DNA from: Spinacia oleracea
Lineage: Eukaryota > Streptophyta > Magnoliopsida > Caryophyllales > Amaranthaceae
Length of the DNA stretch: 64,000 nucleotides
Assembly (NCBI RefSeq): GCF_020520425.1
Contig: NC_079488.1
Span: 23,066,247 to 23,130,246, forward strand
Direction: 5' to 3'
Shown: positions 11,503-23,971 of the stretch, piece after piece
Numbering within the stretch: position 1 is the first letter of the stretch
Layout of the letters: the number at the start of each line of letters is the position of its first letter
Position numbers and translations under genes: made by a program
Notes under the pieces: model-generated
What the model was told of the DNA's origin: nothing
The model's input: only the letters and a program-made list of their open reading frames with translations
The model's database searches: none

Positions 11503-14500
11503 AGCCCACCATTGGGCTTTATCCCTCTTCAAACTGGGGTAGTGTGCAAAGTATACTTGACTAACTTGGTAAGACAATACAAACGGGTCATACTTTGGGT
11601 ATCTCTTAGAATGATTGACCTCAACAAGTTTGTATTGTTCATGAATATTCATACCCTTCACGGAATCCATCCAGCTGCACTTAAACAAGATTGTCTTGTA
11701 CTCTTGAAGCTTACCACAATAAGAAAGTTCAACCACCTCCTCCAAAATGCCAAAGTAGTCAACTTCATCAGGACTTTGTACACACACTCCATAATTCATA
11801 ATTGACTTGTGTTTGCCGTAGTCATGAGTTTGAAAATTATATCCATTCGCATAGAACCGGCTCCATGTCCTTACTTGTCTAGAGGGGCCCATCGCAAGCG
11901 CCCGTGTCACATCATTAGGACTCAAAGACCGGAGAACCTAATTCGTAGAATTAGTTTGTAATTTTTTTTTCCTTTCAATGACTAGTGTAAGTAATATTGT
12001 TTATGAATAAAAGCAAAATACAAATAATCTCACATGTGATTTAAACCATTCAGGGAACTAGGCTTCGCATTTACTCCAAATATCCTCCATTACTATGTGA
12101 GGTTGAGTTTGGAGAATGTGCTCCTCAAATTTCCTATGGTAATTAAGGAAATAAAGGTTAAATACGTCGTTAGAAGAGTTTACAATAATTAAATTATAGT
12201 TTTTACCTCTCATATTCACCTAAGATGCCACTTTTTGCAAGCACATAAAGATGTGCTCGATCATACTCCATGTCTTGCAAGAAGCGCAAACGGCCATTAG
12301 TAGGTGCACGACCACAATCAACCCTGAACATCTCGGGGATATTAACGTCATGTTGGTTCTCAACAACCGAATGGAGATTTCTTCCTAGATCCCTTGCTTT
12401 GGTGTCAACCCCAGGTTGAAAATAGTGGGAACAAAAGTTCGAAATCTCCTCCATTAGGTAAGCATTGCATATGGAGCCTTCTACACGTGCCTTATTTCCA
12501 ACCTTACGCTTCAAATGGTTAAGAAACCTATAAATTATGTAAGTTTGATTAATAGTTACTAGTAAACATATAAGATATTTAAAGTAATAATTTATTTACG
12601 CTAATTTGTATTATTTTGATTACCTTTCAAATGGGTACATCCACCTGTACTGGACGGGACCACCAACCTTTGCCTCATGTGGAAGATGAACTGGCAAGTG
12701 TTCCATTGAGTTGAAAAATGCAGGTGGAAAAATCTTCTCTAGCTTGCACAAGATCTCAGCTATATTCTTATCCAAGCGATCTATGTCACTCGCTTTGATA
12801 GTGGGGGCGCATAAGTCTCGGAAGAATTGACTAATCTCTGTAATTGCCTTCCAAACATGCAAGGGAATCAACTCCTTCAAAGCAACCGGAAGTAACCTCT
12901 CCATGAAGACATGACAATCGTGGCTCTTCATTCCATATAGCTTGCATGATTGAAGATTAACACACCTGCTCAAGTTTGAAGCATAAGCATCCGGGAATTT
13001 CAAGTCTCGAACCCATTCACATAACACCTTCTTTTGAGCCTTGTCAAGTGCAAAGGGTGCTTTGGGCATGGTTTGATTTCCATTTCCAAGCTCTAACTGC
13101 CGACGTTTACAATACTTAGCCATATCTTTCCTTGCACTAGTGGTGTCCGAGGTGCTGCCTTTCACATCCATCACAGTGTTTATGAGTTGGTCAAAAAAGT
13201 TCTTTTCAATGTGCATGACATCCAAGTTGTGACGAAGAAGCAAATCCTTCCAATATGGGAGTTCCCATAGAATACTTTGTTTGAACCAACCCTTTTTGGC
13301 ACTCTTCAACTTCTTAAGAGCTTCAGGACCATCAGTTGCTTTAGGCAAGTCCTTCACACATTGCCACAATTCTTCTCCACACATTATATGCGGACCCATG
13401 CCATTTTTAACTTTCTTTTTGCAGAAAGTTGTTTTATTCTTTCGAAAAGGGTGATCATGTGGAAGGAATTGTCGATGGCAATCAAACCATGAAACTTTAC
13501 CTCCATGTTCAAGCCAAAATGCCTTGCTTTTATCCATACAATAAGGGCAAGCCTTATTTCCGGCAGTGGACCATCCAGATAGCATGCCATATGCAGGAAA
13601 ATCACTAATAGTCCACAAAAGAGCTGCGCGGAGGTTGAAATTTTGCTTGCTTGAGATGTCATAAGTCATAGCCCCAACCTCCCATAACTATTTCAACTCT
13701 TCAATGAGTGGTTTCATGTACACATCCAAGTTTCCTTTAGGATTTTTAGGACCGGGAACGAGCAAAGAAAGGAACATGAATGGTCTTTTCATACACATCG
13801 ATGGAGGCAAGTTGTATGGTGTAAGAATAACTGGCCAACATGAATATTGGGATCCAAATTTACCATGGGGGGCAAATCCATCCGTGCACAAACCAAGCCT
13901 GACATTTCGTGGCTCTGATGCGAAATTAGGAAAGGTTGTATCCAAGTGCTTCCACGCTTGACTGTCACTAGGATGTGCGAAGGTGTTTTGAACTCGGGGA
14001 TTCTTGGCATGCCAAGTCATATCCTCCGAAATGTTCTTGGTAGCATACAACCTTTGCAACCTCGGTGTGATTGGAAAATATATTAGAACTTTTGCTGGAA
14101 TAATCTTACCCTTTGCAGTCTTCTTATACCGATCACTTCCGCATACTCTACATTTATCTAACTGTGCATCGCCTTTCCAGAAGAGAAAACAACCTTTAGG
14201 GCATGTGTGGATCCTCTCATGAGGAAGTTCCAAGCCCTCAAGAACCTTCTTTGTGCTATTGAAAGTTCTACCCATTTGGTTGTTATTTGGAATCGCATCA
14301 TTCATCAAAGATGCAAACCCATCCACACACCTGTGTTGTAAGTTGAATTCACATTTCAAACTTGCAATTCTTGATGCCATCTCCAACACAGAGAGTTTGC
14401 TCCCTTCATATAATGGATCTCCAGCTGCCTTTAGAAGGTCTATAAACTTCTTAGCTTCATCATTTGGTTCTTCTTCAACTGAATTACCCTCTTCATTCAA

Positions 14501-14836
14501 CAAATGCTCTTGATTATTTCCAAGACCATCAATAACCATATCCCGATATTGATTTGGCTGAACACGCGAGGACTCTACTAAGCTTTCCCCTTGACATATC
14601 CATTGATAGTAATTACGAACAAACCCCTTCTTGTACAAATGTACTCTAACTGTTTCAGTATCATGAAAACGCCTGTTATCACACAAGGGGCATGGGCATC
14701 TTATTTTGTCACCATCATTGCATGTTGGATGCTCTTTGCAAAACTCAATGAACTCTCCAACCCCCTTGAGAAAGTCGGGCTTAAGATTGCGCCCGTCGAG
14801 TCTATCATACATCCAACTACGCTCTCTTCTTTTCAT
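11503..14836 (-). pseudogene. CACTA-1 transposase (TNPD-like), broken
   Basis: Four exons align with the intact copy at 48632-52281: 14836-12624, 12527-12207, 12133-12034, and 11937 to the LTR junction at 11503. Order of regions: transposase-associated domain with CPC/C zinc-type cysteines, transposase family tnp2 core, DUF4218, DUF4216. Two glutamine codons of the sister copy are TAG here, one at 13688-13690 between the N-terminal part and the MTYDISSKQ segment, one in exon 3 near 12055. The C-terminus after KRDKAQWWA is removed by the LTR insertion, so the acidic tail is missing. Splice sites (GTAATC, GTAAAA, GTGAGA donors) are conserved. Nuclear transposase of a cut-and-paste element; not functional here. 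Confidence 0.9.
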
Positions 14837-16060
14837 GATACCAAATTCTACACATCTCACAAAAAACATGTTACTAACCAATCTCTACACATCTCACACT
14901 AATCATGTTACTAAACATACTATATAGTCTAACTACCGCTCAAAGTTTTCTAAATAAACAATCAAATAATTGATTTTATTAATTATATAAAAATCAATAC
15001 TTATTAATGATATAAAGTTAAATAATTTATTAATGATATAAAGATCAATAATTTATTCAAACGCACTTATAAATTATATAAAGTTCAATAATTTACTTAT
15101 AATTAGCCACCCGGCCACTAAAGTTGGTCTTAGCGTCTGGGAGATTCTCTATCATGTAAACCAACTCTTGATTAGTTTGGCATTATCCCCTGAAATATGT
15201 AAAATGCCCTTATTTTTTATGTAATTAAGCCTTTTTAAATATCAAGCATACATCACGTGCATTTAGATCTAGTCTAAAATGATACAACTAGTTAGTAACT
15301 ATGATCTTGCTTCAACTTTTTTAGGAATTGTGAATAATTAAAGATATTTTGAATTACTTTTTTAAAATCGTACGTAGTTACTCTATTTTTTTTAAGGTAA
15401 AAATTAGTTCATTGATAAAAACATAGTTACTTATAATTACTTAAAATGTATCATTCTTATCCCTAAATCAACCTTATAGTCGATCAAAAGTCATAAACTT
15501 TTGACATTAAAAGATGCTTATATTTCATTAGGATAACTCCCCTACCCCTTTAGAACTTTCCATACACTAAAAGGTTTAGAACGAATCACAAATATCTTCT
15601 TGAAATCTAACACAAAAATCATGCATACTCCCGAATTCACGTGGCTTCATATCATTTTTCACACCTAATCTAAAATCTATTAGGACTATTTTCATCAATT
15701 GGCCTATTATTCTTTACCAACTTTCTCTTAGATTCTTATTACTGCGTAGAATATATACTACAAGTCAGTCATTACAGCTAACATCAACTGAAAAAACATC
15801 AAATCATTATATAAGGGGCCAAATTAAACGTTTCTCGATCATCCTTAACGGCTACTTTGACTATTGCTCATCATTTTCAAGAATGCCAGACAATTAAGAG
15901 CACATGAAATGAACACCATCAAGAACTAAAGCAACCTCTTTCACAAAATTCCAGAAATTCAACCTAAAACAAGTACACACCACAATCTAAAAAGAAAATA
16001 AATTCATAAAAACAATAACATATTTAATTTCAGAGAGAAAAAAAAGCAGAAATACAACTC
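14837..16060 (-). other. CACTA-1 region upstream of the transposase
   Basis: About 14840-14925 holds two or three copies of a ~37-bp repeat built around CATGTTACTAACC, also present upstream of the CACTA-2 transposase. The remainder is AT-rich and shows no gene or clear repeat; it is probably the leader and a first intron. Confidence 0.5.
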
Positions 16061-16069
16061 ACCAGATTT

Positions 16070-16345
16070 AGTTTGTGCGGTAGTGCGGTTGTGCGGTTGT
16101 GCGGTAGTGAGGTTGCTCAGATTTTACGGTAGTGCGGTTGTGCTGGGAAGGAGCGTCGGCGGGTGGCGGTAGTGCTGTAGTGCGGGCTGTGGCGGGTTTT
16201 TGGAAGTGTGGTAGTGCGGGCTGGGAAGGTGCGTCGCCGGCAGGTGGGAGGGGCGTCGCCGGTAGTGGTAGGTTCGTCGCCGGCAGCCCAAATCGCCCAG
16301 CAGGTTCGTCGCCTCGAGGTGCTTCGCTGGGTGTGAAGCTTTTTT
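16070..16345. repeat. G-rich low-complexity leader of CACTA-1
   Basis: Imperfect repeats of GTGCGGTAGTGCGGTT at the start, followed by GCGTCGCCGGCAG-type repeats. CACTA-2 has a GC-rich stretch at the corresponding place (about 53620-53900). Probably the transcribed leader of the transposase gene; open frames here follow from composition. Confidence 0.55.
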
Positions 16346-16419
16346 TTATTATTTATTTTGAAATGTAGATCTGAATGAAGTTGGTCACAAATTGTACTCA
16401 AATCTCTTTTTTTTCCTTT

Positions 16420-16720
16420 AAAAAATTACCGACCGCTTATATGGTTGGAGATATTAAATAGGCGGTAATTAAAATTTTGAATGAGTTTTGGAAATAGTCG
16501 GATTTTTACCAACCGCTCTTTAGTCGGAATACAAGAAAAAGCAGTCGATAAATTACCGACTGCTTTAAAAGCGGTGGGTAAACTTAAAATTTAGCGACCG
16601 CTCAATTTTCGGTCGGTAAATTACCGACTGGTTTTTTAACGGTCGCTAATTTTTTTTTTTACTGACTAATTTTTTGGCGGTCGGTAAAAGCAGTTGGTAA
16701 TCAAGCGCTTTCTTGTAGTG
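16420..16720 (-). repeat. CACTA-1 terminus and subterminal repeats
   Basis: Several direct and inverted copies of TTACCGACCGCTT-like motifs, ending in the terminal CACTACAAGAAAGCGC on the minus strand. In En/Spm elements such repeats are where TNPA-type proteins bind. Confidence 0.85.
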
Positions 16721-17249
16721 ATTGAAGTCATTCTCCATGTTCATTGCATGCTCAATGAATTAATGTTTATCAGGGTGCACAATAAGCATTGTACATTCGG
16801 GTATATAATCCAAAATACGGTGTATTACTTACGGTTCTTTATCCAAAATCTTACAATAATACTTATTACATTAACCAAGTTTTGTAGAGACACCAACACC
16901 ATGCTTGGAAATGGTGTGGTGGGAATACTCTCGGAGACTTGTAACAAGTGGGAGAGACGAAGTCCTTTAACACCAGCTCATTGCGCTCGTCTCCTACACA
17001 ATGGAAAACATAATGGAGGTAGCGTGACCCGGATAATTTTACAGCCTTCTTCGAAGAGAATATACCACGATGCTCTCTATGAGGAGGTTGGTTGTGAGGT
17101 ATCAGAGGACTTATCGGAATGTGGACTCATTGTTGGCGTTAAACAACCTAAGGTACGTACATTGATTAATGGTACTCATTGTTGGCGTTAAACAACCTAA
17201 AGTACGTAAAGTTGTAGGAGATAAGTGGTTGTTTAGTTATCAAATATTA

Positions 17250-17526
17250 GGGCTAGTTTGGTTGACATTTTAATACATGGGAAGTTTCATTTCCTAGGAA
17301 GTGAAGTGCAAAGAGCTTGTTTGGTTGACATGTGCATAGGAAGTGAAAGTTACTAGGAAGTTCTACTTCGCCCAAAATGGGGGAAGTTGCTTATCTAGTC
17401 CTCCCTAGGTAAGTAGAACTTCCTATGCTCAACCAAACAAAAATACTCAATTCCTAGGAAGTCAAAACATATAAGAATTACAAATACAAGGGAAATATAA
17501 CTTCCCAATTGCAACCAAACATCACC
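17250..17526. mobile_element. Tourist-like MITE in LKR intron 1
   Basis: Begins GGGCTAGTTTGGTTG and ends CAACCAAACATCACC, flanked by TTA at 17247-17249 and 17527-17529. Length 277 bp, no coding capacity. The TTA target and G-rich terminal repeat fit PIF/Harbinger MITEs. Confidence 0.75.
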
Positions 17527-20449
17527 TTATTTTATCAGATGCATTCTTTGCGAAAAATGACATAACTTGTTCATTTGATTGCAGCTAGAGATGATACTTC
17601 CTTACAAATCTTATGCCTTCTTCTCACATACCCACAAAGGACAGCAAGAAAGCGTGCCTTTGCTAGGCAAGGTATGTAATGTCGTGCCTAATGTAATACA
17701 TATGAAGTATATATGTATTCTCCCGGCCTATTGGGCAAGTGGTAATGATTATTGATCACCCACCAAACGAATTGTCATACTGTGTTATGTACTCTTTTAC
17801 AGATTATGGCGGAAATGGCAACGTTGTTTGATTATGAGCTCATTGCTGGGGGTGATGGGAAAAGGAAACTTGCATTTGGAAAATATGCTGGAAGTGCTGG
17901 AATGATATATGGTTAACAATCAAGGGGAAAACTCTGTGTCCCTTGCCTATAAATCTATTCGAATATCTGTTGATTCTGTTCATATTGAAGCACCAACGCG
18001 TTCTTTGTTATATTACTTTGCTGTGGATGACGTTTATTTTCAACAAACTTGCAGGTTATCTGAGTTTTGGATATTCAACACCCTTCCTTGCCCTAGGTTT
18101 ATCTTACATGTATCCTTCATTGGCTGCTGCCAAGGCTGCTGTAGTATATGTTGGTGAAGAGATCGCCACTCTAGGATTGCCAGCCGGCATTTTCCCTCTC
18201 GTTTTTGTATTTACAGGAACGGGGAATGGTATTACTCTACCTTGTTAGTCGCTGTTAATGGTAAAAAAAACTGGCACACAACAATTCAGTTCAGGTTTCT
18301 GACAAGAAGTTTGATATAATTTGTTACAGTTTCGCAAGGTGCACAAGAGATATTCAACCTACTTCCTCATACCTTTGTGGATCCTAGCAGACTGTCGGAG
18401 CTGTTTGAAACTGTAATTTTATTCTCATTCTCTTACAGTTCGCTTAGCTGTTGTGTCGTCTGATATTGCTTAAGTGTTTTTTAGACAAAATGAAGCACGA
18501 CATGGTTAAGCTGTTGTGTCGTCTGATCTTTCCAAAATACTTAACTTATCTTTGCTAAAGTGAACTTATTGTTTTAGAATATAATCAAGAGGATATGATT
18601 TTGAGATATGATTTCCAAAACATGATCATATGATGAATAGACTGTCTGCAGGACGCCATACTGTGTAAATTAACATTAAAGTCACATGTACATTATCCGC
18701 GGTTTGTAGGCAGTGTTGCGAACTGTCTTGTTCCCTCTGCATTCTTGGATTATTGTTGCTTTTTGTTAGAAAGTAAGTGCATGTGAGACTGTGAGTAATT
18801 GTTTTCCACATCGGAAGATGAAGCAAATAACTTCTAGTTTGTAACCTGAGTGGGCTCCTTCTCATCTTCCCGGCCAATTGGTTTTAGGATGGACTCTCAT
18901 TTGGGTTATGTTCGTGGGATTCTGTTTACTCCTTGATTCTCCCATTTGTTATAACACTTTTAATCTCATTTTAACAGTTTTGACATATTTCAGACTCGAT
19001 GGCAGAATCAGCGCTCTAAGGTGTTATATGGTTGTGTTGTAACAAGCAAAGATATGGTTGAACCCAAAGATCCCAACAGAGTTTTTGATAAAGTAATGTA
19101 CTACGTTCCCTTCCTTTGTAGAGAATATTATATGCACCCAGGTGTACGGTGCTTCCTCTCGCATCTTCTCCTTATATTTGAGGAGAAAATGAGTAGGGAC
19201 CACCTATGGAGATAAAAATACTCTTGGGTACACGATGCACCCGGGTATATCTAATAATTTTCTCTTCCTATGTAGTGTTTACTAACGGACTAATGTGTTC
19301 GTGACACTTTGATTACTACTATAAAAAAAACCCATAAATCATTAGTATACAATTTTGTCTAACAGAAGAACTATTGTTTTTCAGGCTGACTACTACTCAA
19401 ATCCAGAGGGTTACTCTCCGATTTTTCATAAAAGAATTGCCCCATATGCATCTGCAATTGGTGTGTAGCTCGTGTCTACTTTTAACTTGTCGTACTTGTT
19501 AGGATGAGTTTATCCCTCATAGTCAACATCAATATTCAGACTCTGCCACATCATCTTTCCACTAACTTTTATCTACTTTTTCATAATTCAAACGCACAAA
19601 TTACTCTCCCTATTGTTACACATTATCCCCAGACTCGCCACAGACTCAACTGAACTCCTAAAAAAAAGATAATTAAATAGGATAAAGTATGATTATGTGG
19701 CATAATTTGATTTTGTTGGAGAAAAAGTGGAGTATTAAGTGAGCCTTGACTCTTGAGTGAGTCTTAAATTTTCAAAGTCAATTCAAAACTGGTTGTAGTC
19801 TTTTACCACATTATCTCAAGAGTTTAGCTCTACACTCCCCTCGAGACTAGGGATAAACTCACCCTTATTCATCGGTTAGACTCCTTGTTACGGTCAATCT
19901 GGTTTAGACAATGGAACGTGATCTTCCAAGGCCGTGTCAATGCATTCTAGCTAGCAATTCCAATAACACATACTCGTAGTTAATTGATTTTCCTTTTGTT
20001 TGTTTCTCGAGAGTAGTGAATTGCATGTACTGGGAGCGGAAATTTCCTAAGTTGTTGACAACGGAGCAACTTGAAGATGTAACTATAAAAAGATGTCCAC
20101 TTATTGGTATCGCTGATATAACATGTGACATAGGAGGATCTATCGAGTTTGTTAACCAAGCTACCACAATTGACTCACCTTTCTTTAGGTACTATGCTCT
20201 CTGAGTTTTTTCTGATTATCTGTTGTAAACTTATGATTTATATTTTTATACACAAGCTTAATTAAATCTGATGTTTGTTGACACCCTTCTATTCGAACTC
20301 AAATGATCTCAGATTATATAACTGTCTTCTATGTTTGCAGATTTGATCCAATTAAGAAGTCGTACCATAATGACATTGAAGGTGACGGCGTGATATGTTC
20401 AGCTGTTGAAATCCTTCCCACTGAGTTCCCAAAAGAAGTATGTTCCTTT

Positions 20450-20556
20450 GCTGATGTGTTCCGTCATAAAAGACATTTGCGACGGTTATTTCCGTCATTG
20501 TTTGGTTGTGACCCGTCGTTATTAGGTTGTCATTAAAAATACAAATTCTTGTAGTG
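20450..20556 (-). mobile_element. CACTA-like terminal fragment in LKR intron 9
   Basis: Ends on the minus strand with CACTACAAGAATTTG and carries inverted copies of a TGACGG/CCGTCA-type motif. Only one terminus is recognisable, so it is a remnant or a solo end. Confidence 0.55.
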
Positions 20557-20711
20557 TTAGTATTATTCTTGTTAGAATATGCCTTGAATCGGTCAAACTT
20601 CTTACTGCAACACCCCATCAAACTTTCTATGTCATAACGTAGTTGTATGCTGTAGTATGTACTCCTCAAGATCAATAAAGAGTTCGCCTCCTCTGCCGGT
20701 AGACGTTAAGA

Positions 20712-21032
20712 TGGTTATGAGTCGGGCCAGACTGAGGCCCGGCACGAGCAAAAAATCGTGGGTTGTAGGTCGGGTCTGAGTCGTTTTTTTTTTTGGAAAA
20801 GACACGACGACACGACGACACGACTCGACCCGGCACGATAAAGCACATTAAGTTTAGTGAACTTAGGTTTAGGCACGATGGTCTGGGAAGGCCTGAAAAC
20901 TCGTGGGCCTAGGCCCTAATATGAACTGTTTGGCCCGACCTGACCTAGCATGATGTTGAGTGGGCTTGGCGTGCGCCGGACCTGTTTAGGCCCACAGTCC
21001 GAAACCCTACCTGACACGACCCAAAACCATTT
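20712..21032. repeat. Inverted-repeat unit of unknown family in LKR intron 9
   Basis: The left edge ATGGTTATGAGTCGGGCCA and the inverse of the right edge (ATGGTTTTGGGTCGTGTCA) match imperfectly. The interior is GC-rich with GACACGAC repeats at about 20810-20830. No clear target duplication was seen. Possibly a MITE. Confidence 0.45.
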
Positions 21033-21212
21033 TTATGTAAATGTATATAACACATTGTTAGTAAACCACGATCATAAATCTATGTTTTCATTATTTACGT
21101 TCTTTATTGTTTTTCTTGCTTCCGTTATAACCATTCTCTAACAAATTGTGCATATGCTTAAAAGGCTTCCCAACATTTTGGAAATATCCTGTCGGAATTT
21201 ATGGATCGGTTA

Positions 21213-23971
21213 TGTAATACCCCGAAATTTTTTTTAACTCAATTTATTAAAATTAAAAATATTTATTAGCTTGATTCCGTTTTAAATAATTACGAATAAT
21301 CGAATTTCGTTAATTTAAACGTTTTTACTATTTATTTTTAAACGATAAATTTATAAACGAAAATTTATTTATTTAGGTCTCGTTAACGATATTTTTTTTT
21401 TTTGTTATTAAGAATTTTTTTTTTTTACTACACATTTATATTTTTAGTAGTTTCCAAAAATGGCAACAAATTTCAAAAATTTTAGCCTAATCTTGGGAAA
21501 TTACGAAAATGCCCTTAGAAGAGCCAAAATTCCATTTCTTTTATTCTCTTTGCTTTCCACGTACAAAGTAAGAAGGAAGCAATTTCCTTCCTTCCTCTCT
21601 TCCCTTGAATCTGTCCACATTCATTTGCTTAAGCCCCAAGTTCTTCTCCTTCTCCTTTACTCTACATGTTTTCAAAACCAGAAATTCAGATTGAAGAATT
21701 CAACCAAAAATCAATTCCATTCCTCTCCTCTCTTGTTTCTCTGGTTCAAACTAACCCCCACCACCACCACTGCTCAACCACCGACCATTGCACCTAGCCT
21801 CAGCCACCCAGCACCACGCAACCACCACACCGCAATCACCTCAACCACTCGACCACCACCCTCACCCTGCTCTCCACCTCCCTCGAACTCCCCTGCCCCT
21901 CCCCTGTTTCTTTTCTCTTTCCTTGCTCACAACACCACCAACGCAACGCCCCACCATCGTCCAGCATAACCACCACTGGCGCAACCCTTCCGCGCCGCCT
22001 AGCCAGCCTCCAACGACCTCCCTCCTCCCCATAACTGATCGGAAAACCGCTCCCCAACTCCCCTGTTTTCTCGCCTCCCTCGCACTCCCTCCTCCCTCTC
22101 TCGCCTGTATCACCACCGCACGAGCAACCACCACCATCACCGTCGCCTCTAGGCGCGGTTCACGGTGATGCGCCGCCCAGCCATCCGCCGCAGCTCTCCC
22201 TCCCCTTCGTGACCCCCTGTGCCGTGCACCACTCGACTCCCCTGCTTCTCCCCAGTCGTGCCCCCTTTCTCCCTCTTGCTCGTTGTTCGACCACCGCAGA
22301 CCACCCACCAGCACCGGCGCAACCCTGCTGCGCCGCCCAGCCTCCCTTTCTCCATCCTCTCTTCTCTCCTCTTCGTGCTTCCCTTTCCCCTGTTTCGGCC
22401 CTCCCCTGTTCCGTGTTCTTGTTCCCAGAAAACCCAAAATCAGGTTTCAAATGAAACCTTGATTTTATTTTCCTCAAACCCAATCTAAGGTTGGGCCATT
22501 TTGGTTTGGGCCTTGGTGAGTTAAAAACTGAATTGCATGTTCAGAATTTCTAATTAATAATTTGCTTGCCTTAATAAATTTTGATAATTTAGTTATTTTC
22601 CAATCAAATTATTATTTTTTTTCAAGTAGAAAAATGTATACACATATTTAATTTCTGGTTTTAACTAAATAAAGTCACTAGCTTGGATTAATGGAATAAA
22701 AATAATATTTTCATGAAAATCGATTTATAAAATTGTATTTTGATCGAAAATTCGATTAATAATAATAATATTTCGTTAAATTTTGAAATCATGTTTTATT
22801 AAAATTTGTTATTTACAAATTCGTTATTTATAAAATTTATGATTTACAAAATATTGATTTTAAATTATTTATCAATTTAGTACTAATTCAATGATTTAAT
22901 ATTTTGGAAGAAATTGGACTCGGAGCTCAGGACGAACGAACCAAGGAAAATCCTTAGCAAAAATCGCGGAGATAGGTAACGGCTATTGCTAGTACCCGCA
23001 ATTCCCTTATAAATGCGTTTGTGAAAATACAATGTTATGATTTATTTATGAATTGAATGCTTTGACATGTTTTATGAATTGCGGGAAATGAAATGTGATT
23101 TGATTGAATTATTTATTATAATATGATTGATTGAAATTCTTATAAAACGATCTTTATAAGAAACCATGAATGAAATGATGTCTCTATGATGCCAGGAAAG
23201 AAATGATATTTTATGGATCTCAGGATCTAAATGATGTTTTATCATGATCTCATGATCTAAAGGAATTATGTTACTTCTACTGAAGTAGAAAGGCTAAAAT
23301 GTAAAATTAAACAAAACATGATAAATGAAAGTGAAATTCCTAGTCCGTTTGGCAGTATATGTTCACAGGTTACGATTCTCGGTCATGCATGTACCCATGG
23401 GGCATCCGCCCATTGAGCCAAGGCTCTCATGTTTTCGGGCCAAGGCCCCATGTTTATGGACAGCGGTCCATCGTGGAAGACGTTCCACCATGTCATACTT
23501 GCCACGACTAGCATGTGCACCCTAAAGTTATGAATGAATTAAATAAAGGACCTTATTAAATGTTTTACATTATTCTATTCTCCCTGTGTTATTAAATAAA
23601 ATGAATTGAAATGAATTTACGTTGCTAGAATAGTTCGTTACTGAGTCTTCGGCTCACCGTTATTTTGTTTTCTGTTTTAGGTACCGCTGGGAACGATGGG
23701 AACGAGTAGTGGCGAGGATTTCACTTTAATAATTTCCACCTAGTTTATGTTTTAAGTTTTAAATAGTTAATTAAATATTTTTAGTGAGTTATATACTTTA
23801 TTTTGGTAATATAAAGGATTATTATGTTAATTTTGGAGGATTTAATAGCTTAAGATTGATGGTTGCCTTGTAATTCCCAAGAGAGAGTTACGGCAGGTAA
23901 TGTCCCGACCGATTAGGTTGATTCCGCTGCTAATTATGATTAATAATTGAATTAGAGGTCGGGGTGTTACA
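21213..23971 (+). repeat. Gypsy 5' LTR
   Basis: 2759 bp with TG...CA ends. It holds a C-rich tract at about 21750-22400 that opens spurious frames on both strands; these recur unchanged in the other LTR and are not genes. Confidence 0.95.

Larger units (their letters stand above)
11503..16720 (-). mobile_element. CACTA-1: En/Spm-type DNA transposon, 5' portion
   Basis: The right end at 16720 reads CACTACAAGAAAGCGC on the minus strand. It is followed inward by many subterminal copies of a CGGTCGGTAA/TTACCGACCG motif (about 16420-16700). Inside lies a transposase gene closely related to that of CACTA-2 (48632-52281). The left side is cut by the older copia LTR at 11503, so the 3' gene and the other terminus are not visible. 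The base triplet after the terminus is ATT; its partner is outside the window. Confidence 0.9.

Noticed and set aside
16117-16401. Frames of 78-94 codons on both strands in the G-rich leader of CACTA-1
   Set aside because: Composition-driven, overlapping on both strands, no conserved counterpart in CACTA-2.
19128-19245. Small inverted repeat around GCACCCAGGTGTACGGTGC
   Set aside because: The two arms match only weakly and no target duplication is visible; not enough for a MITE call.
21460-22488. Proline/serine-rich frames of up to 191 codons
   Set aside because: They fall in the gypsy LTR C-rich tract, are repeated unchanged in the other LTR (28572-29600) and occur on both strands.
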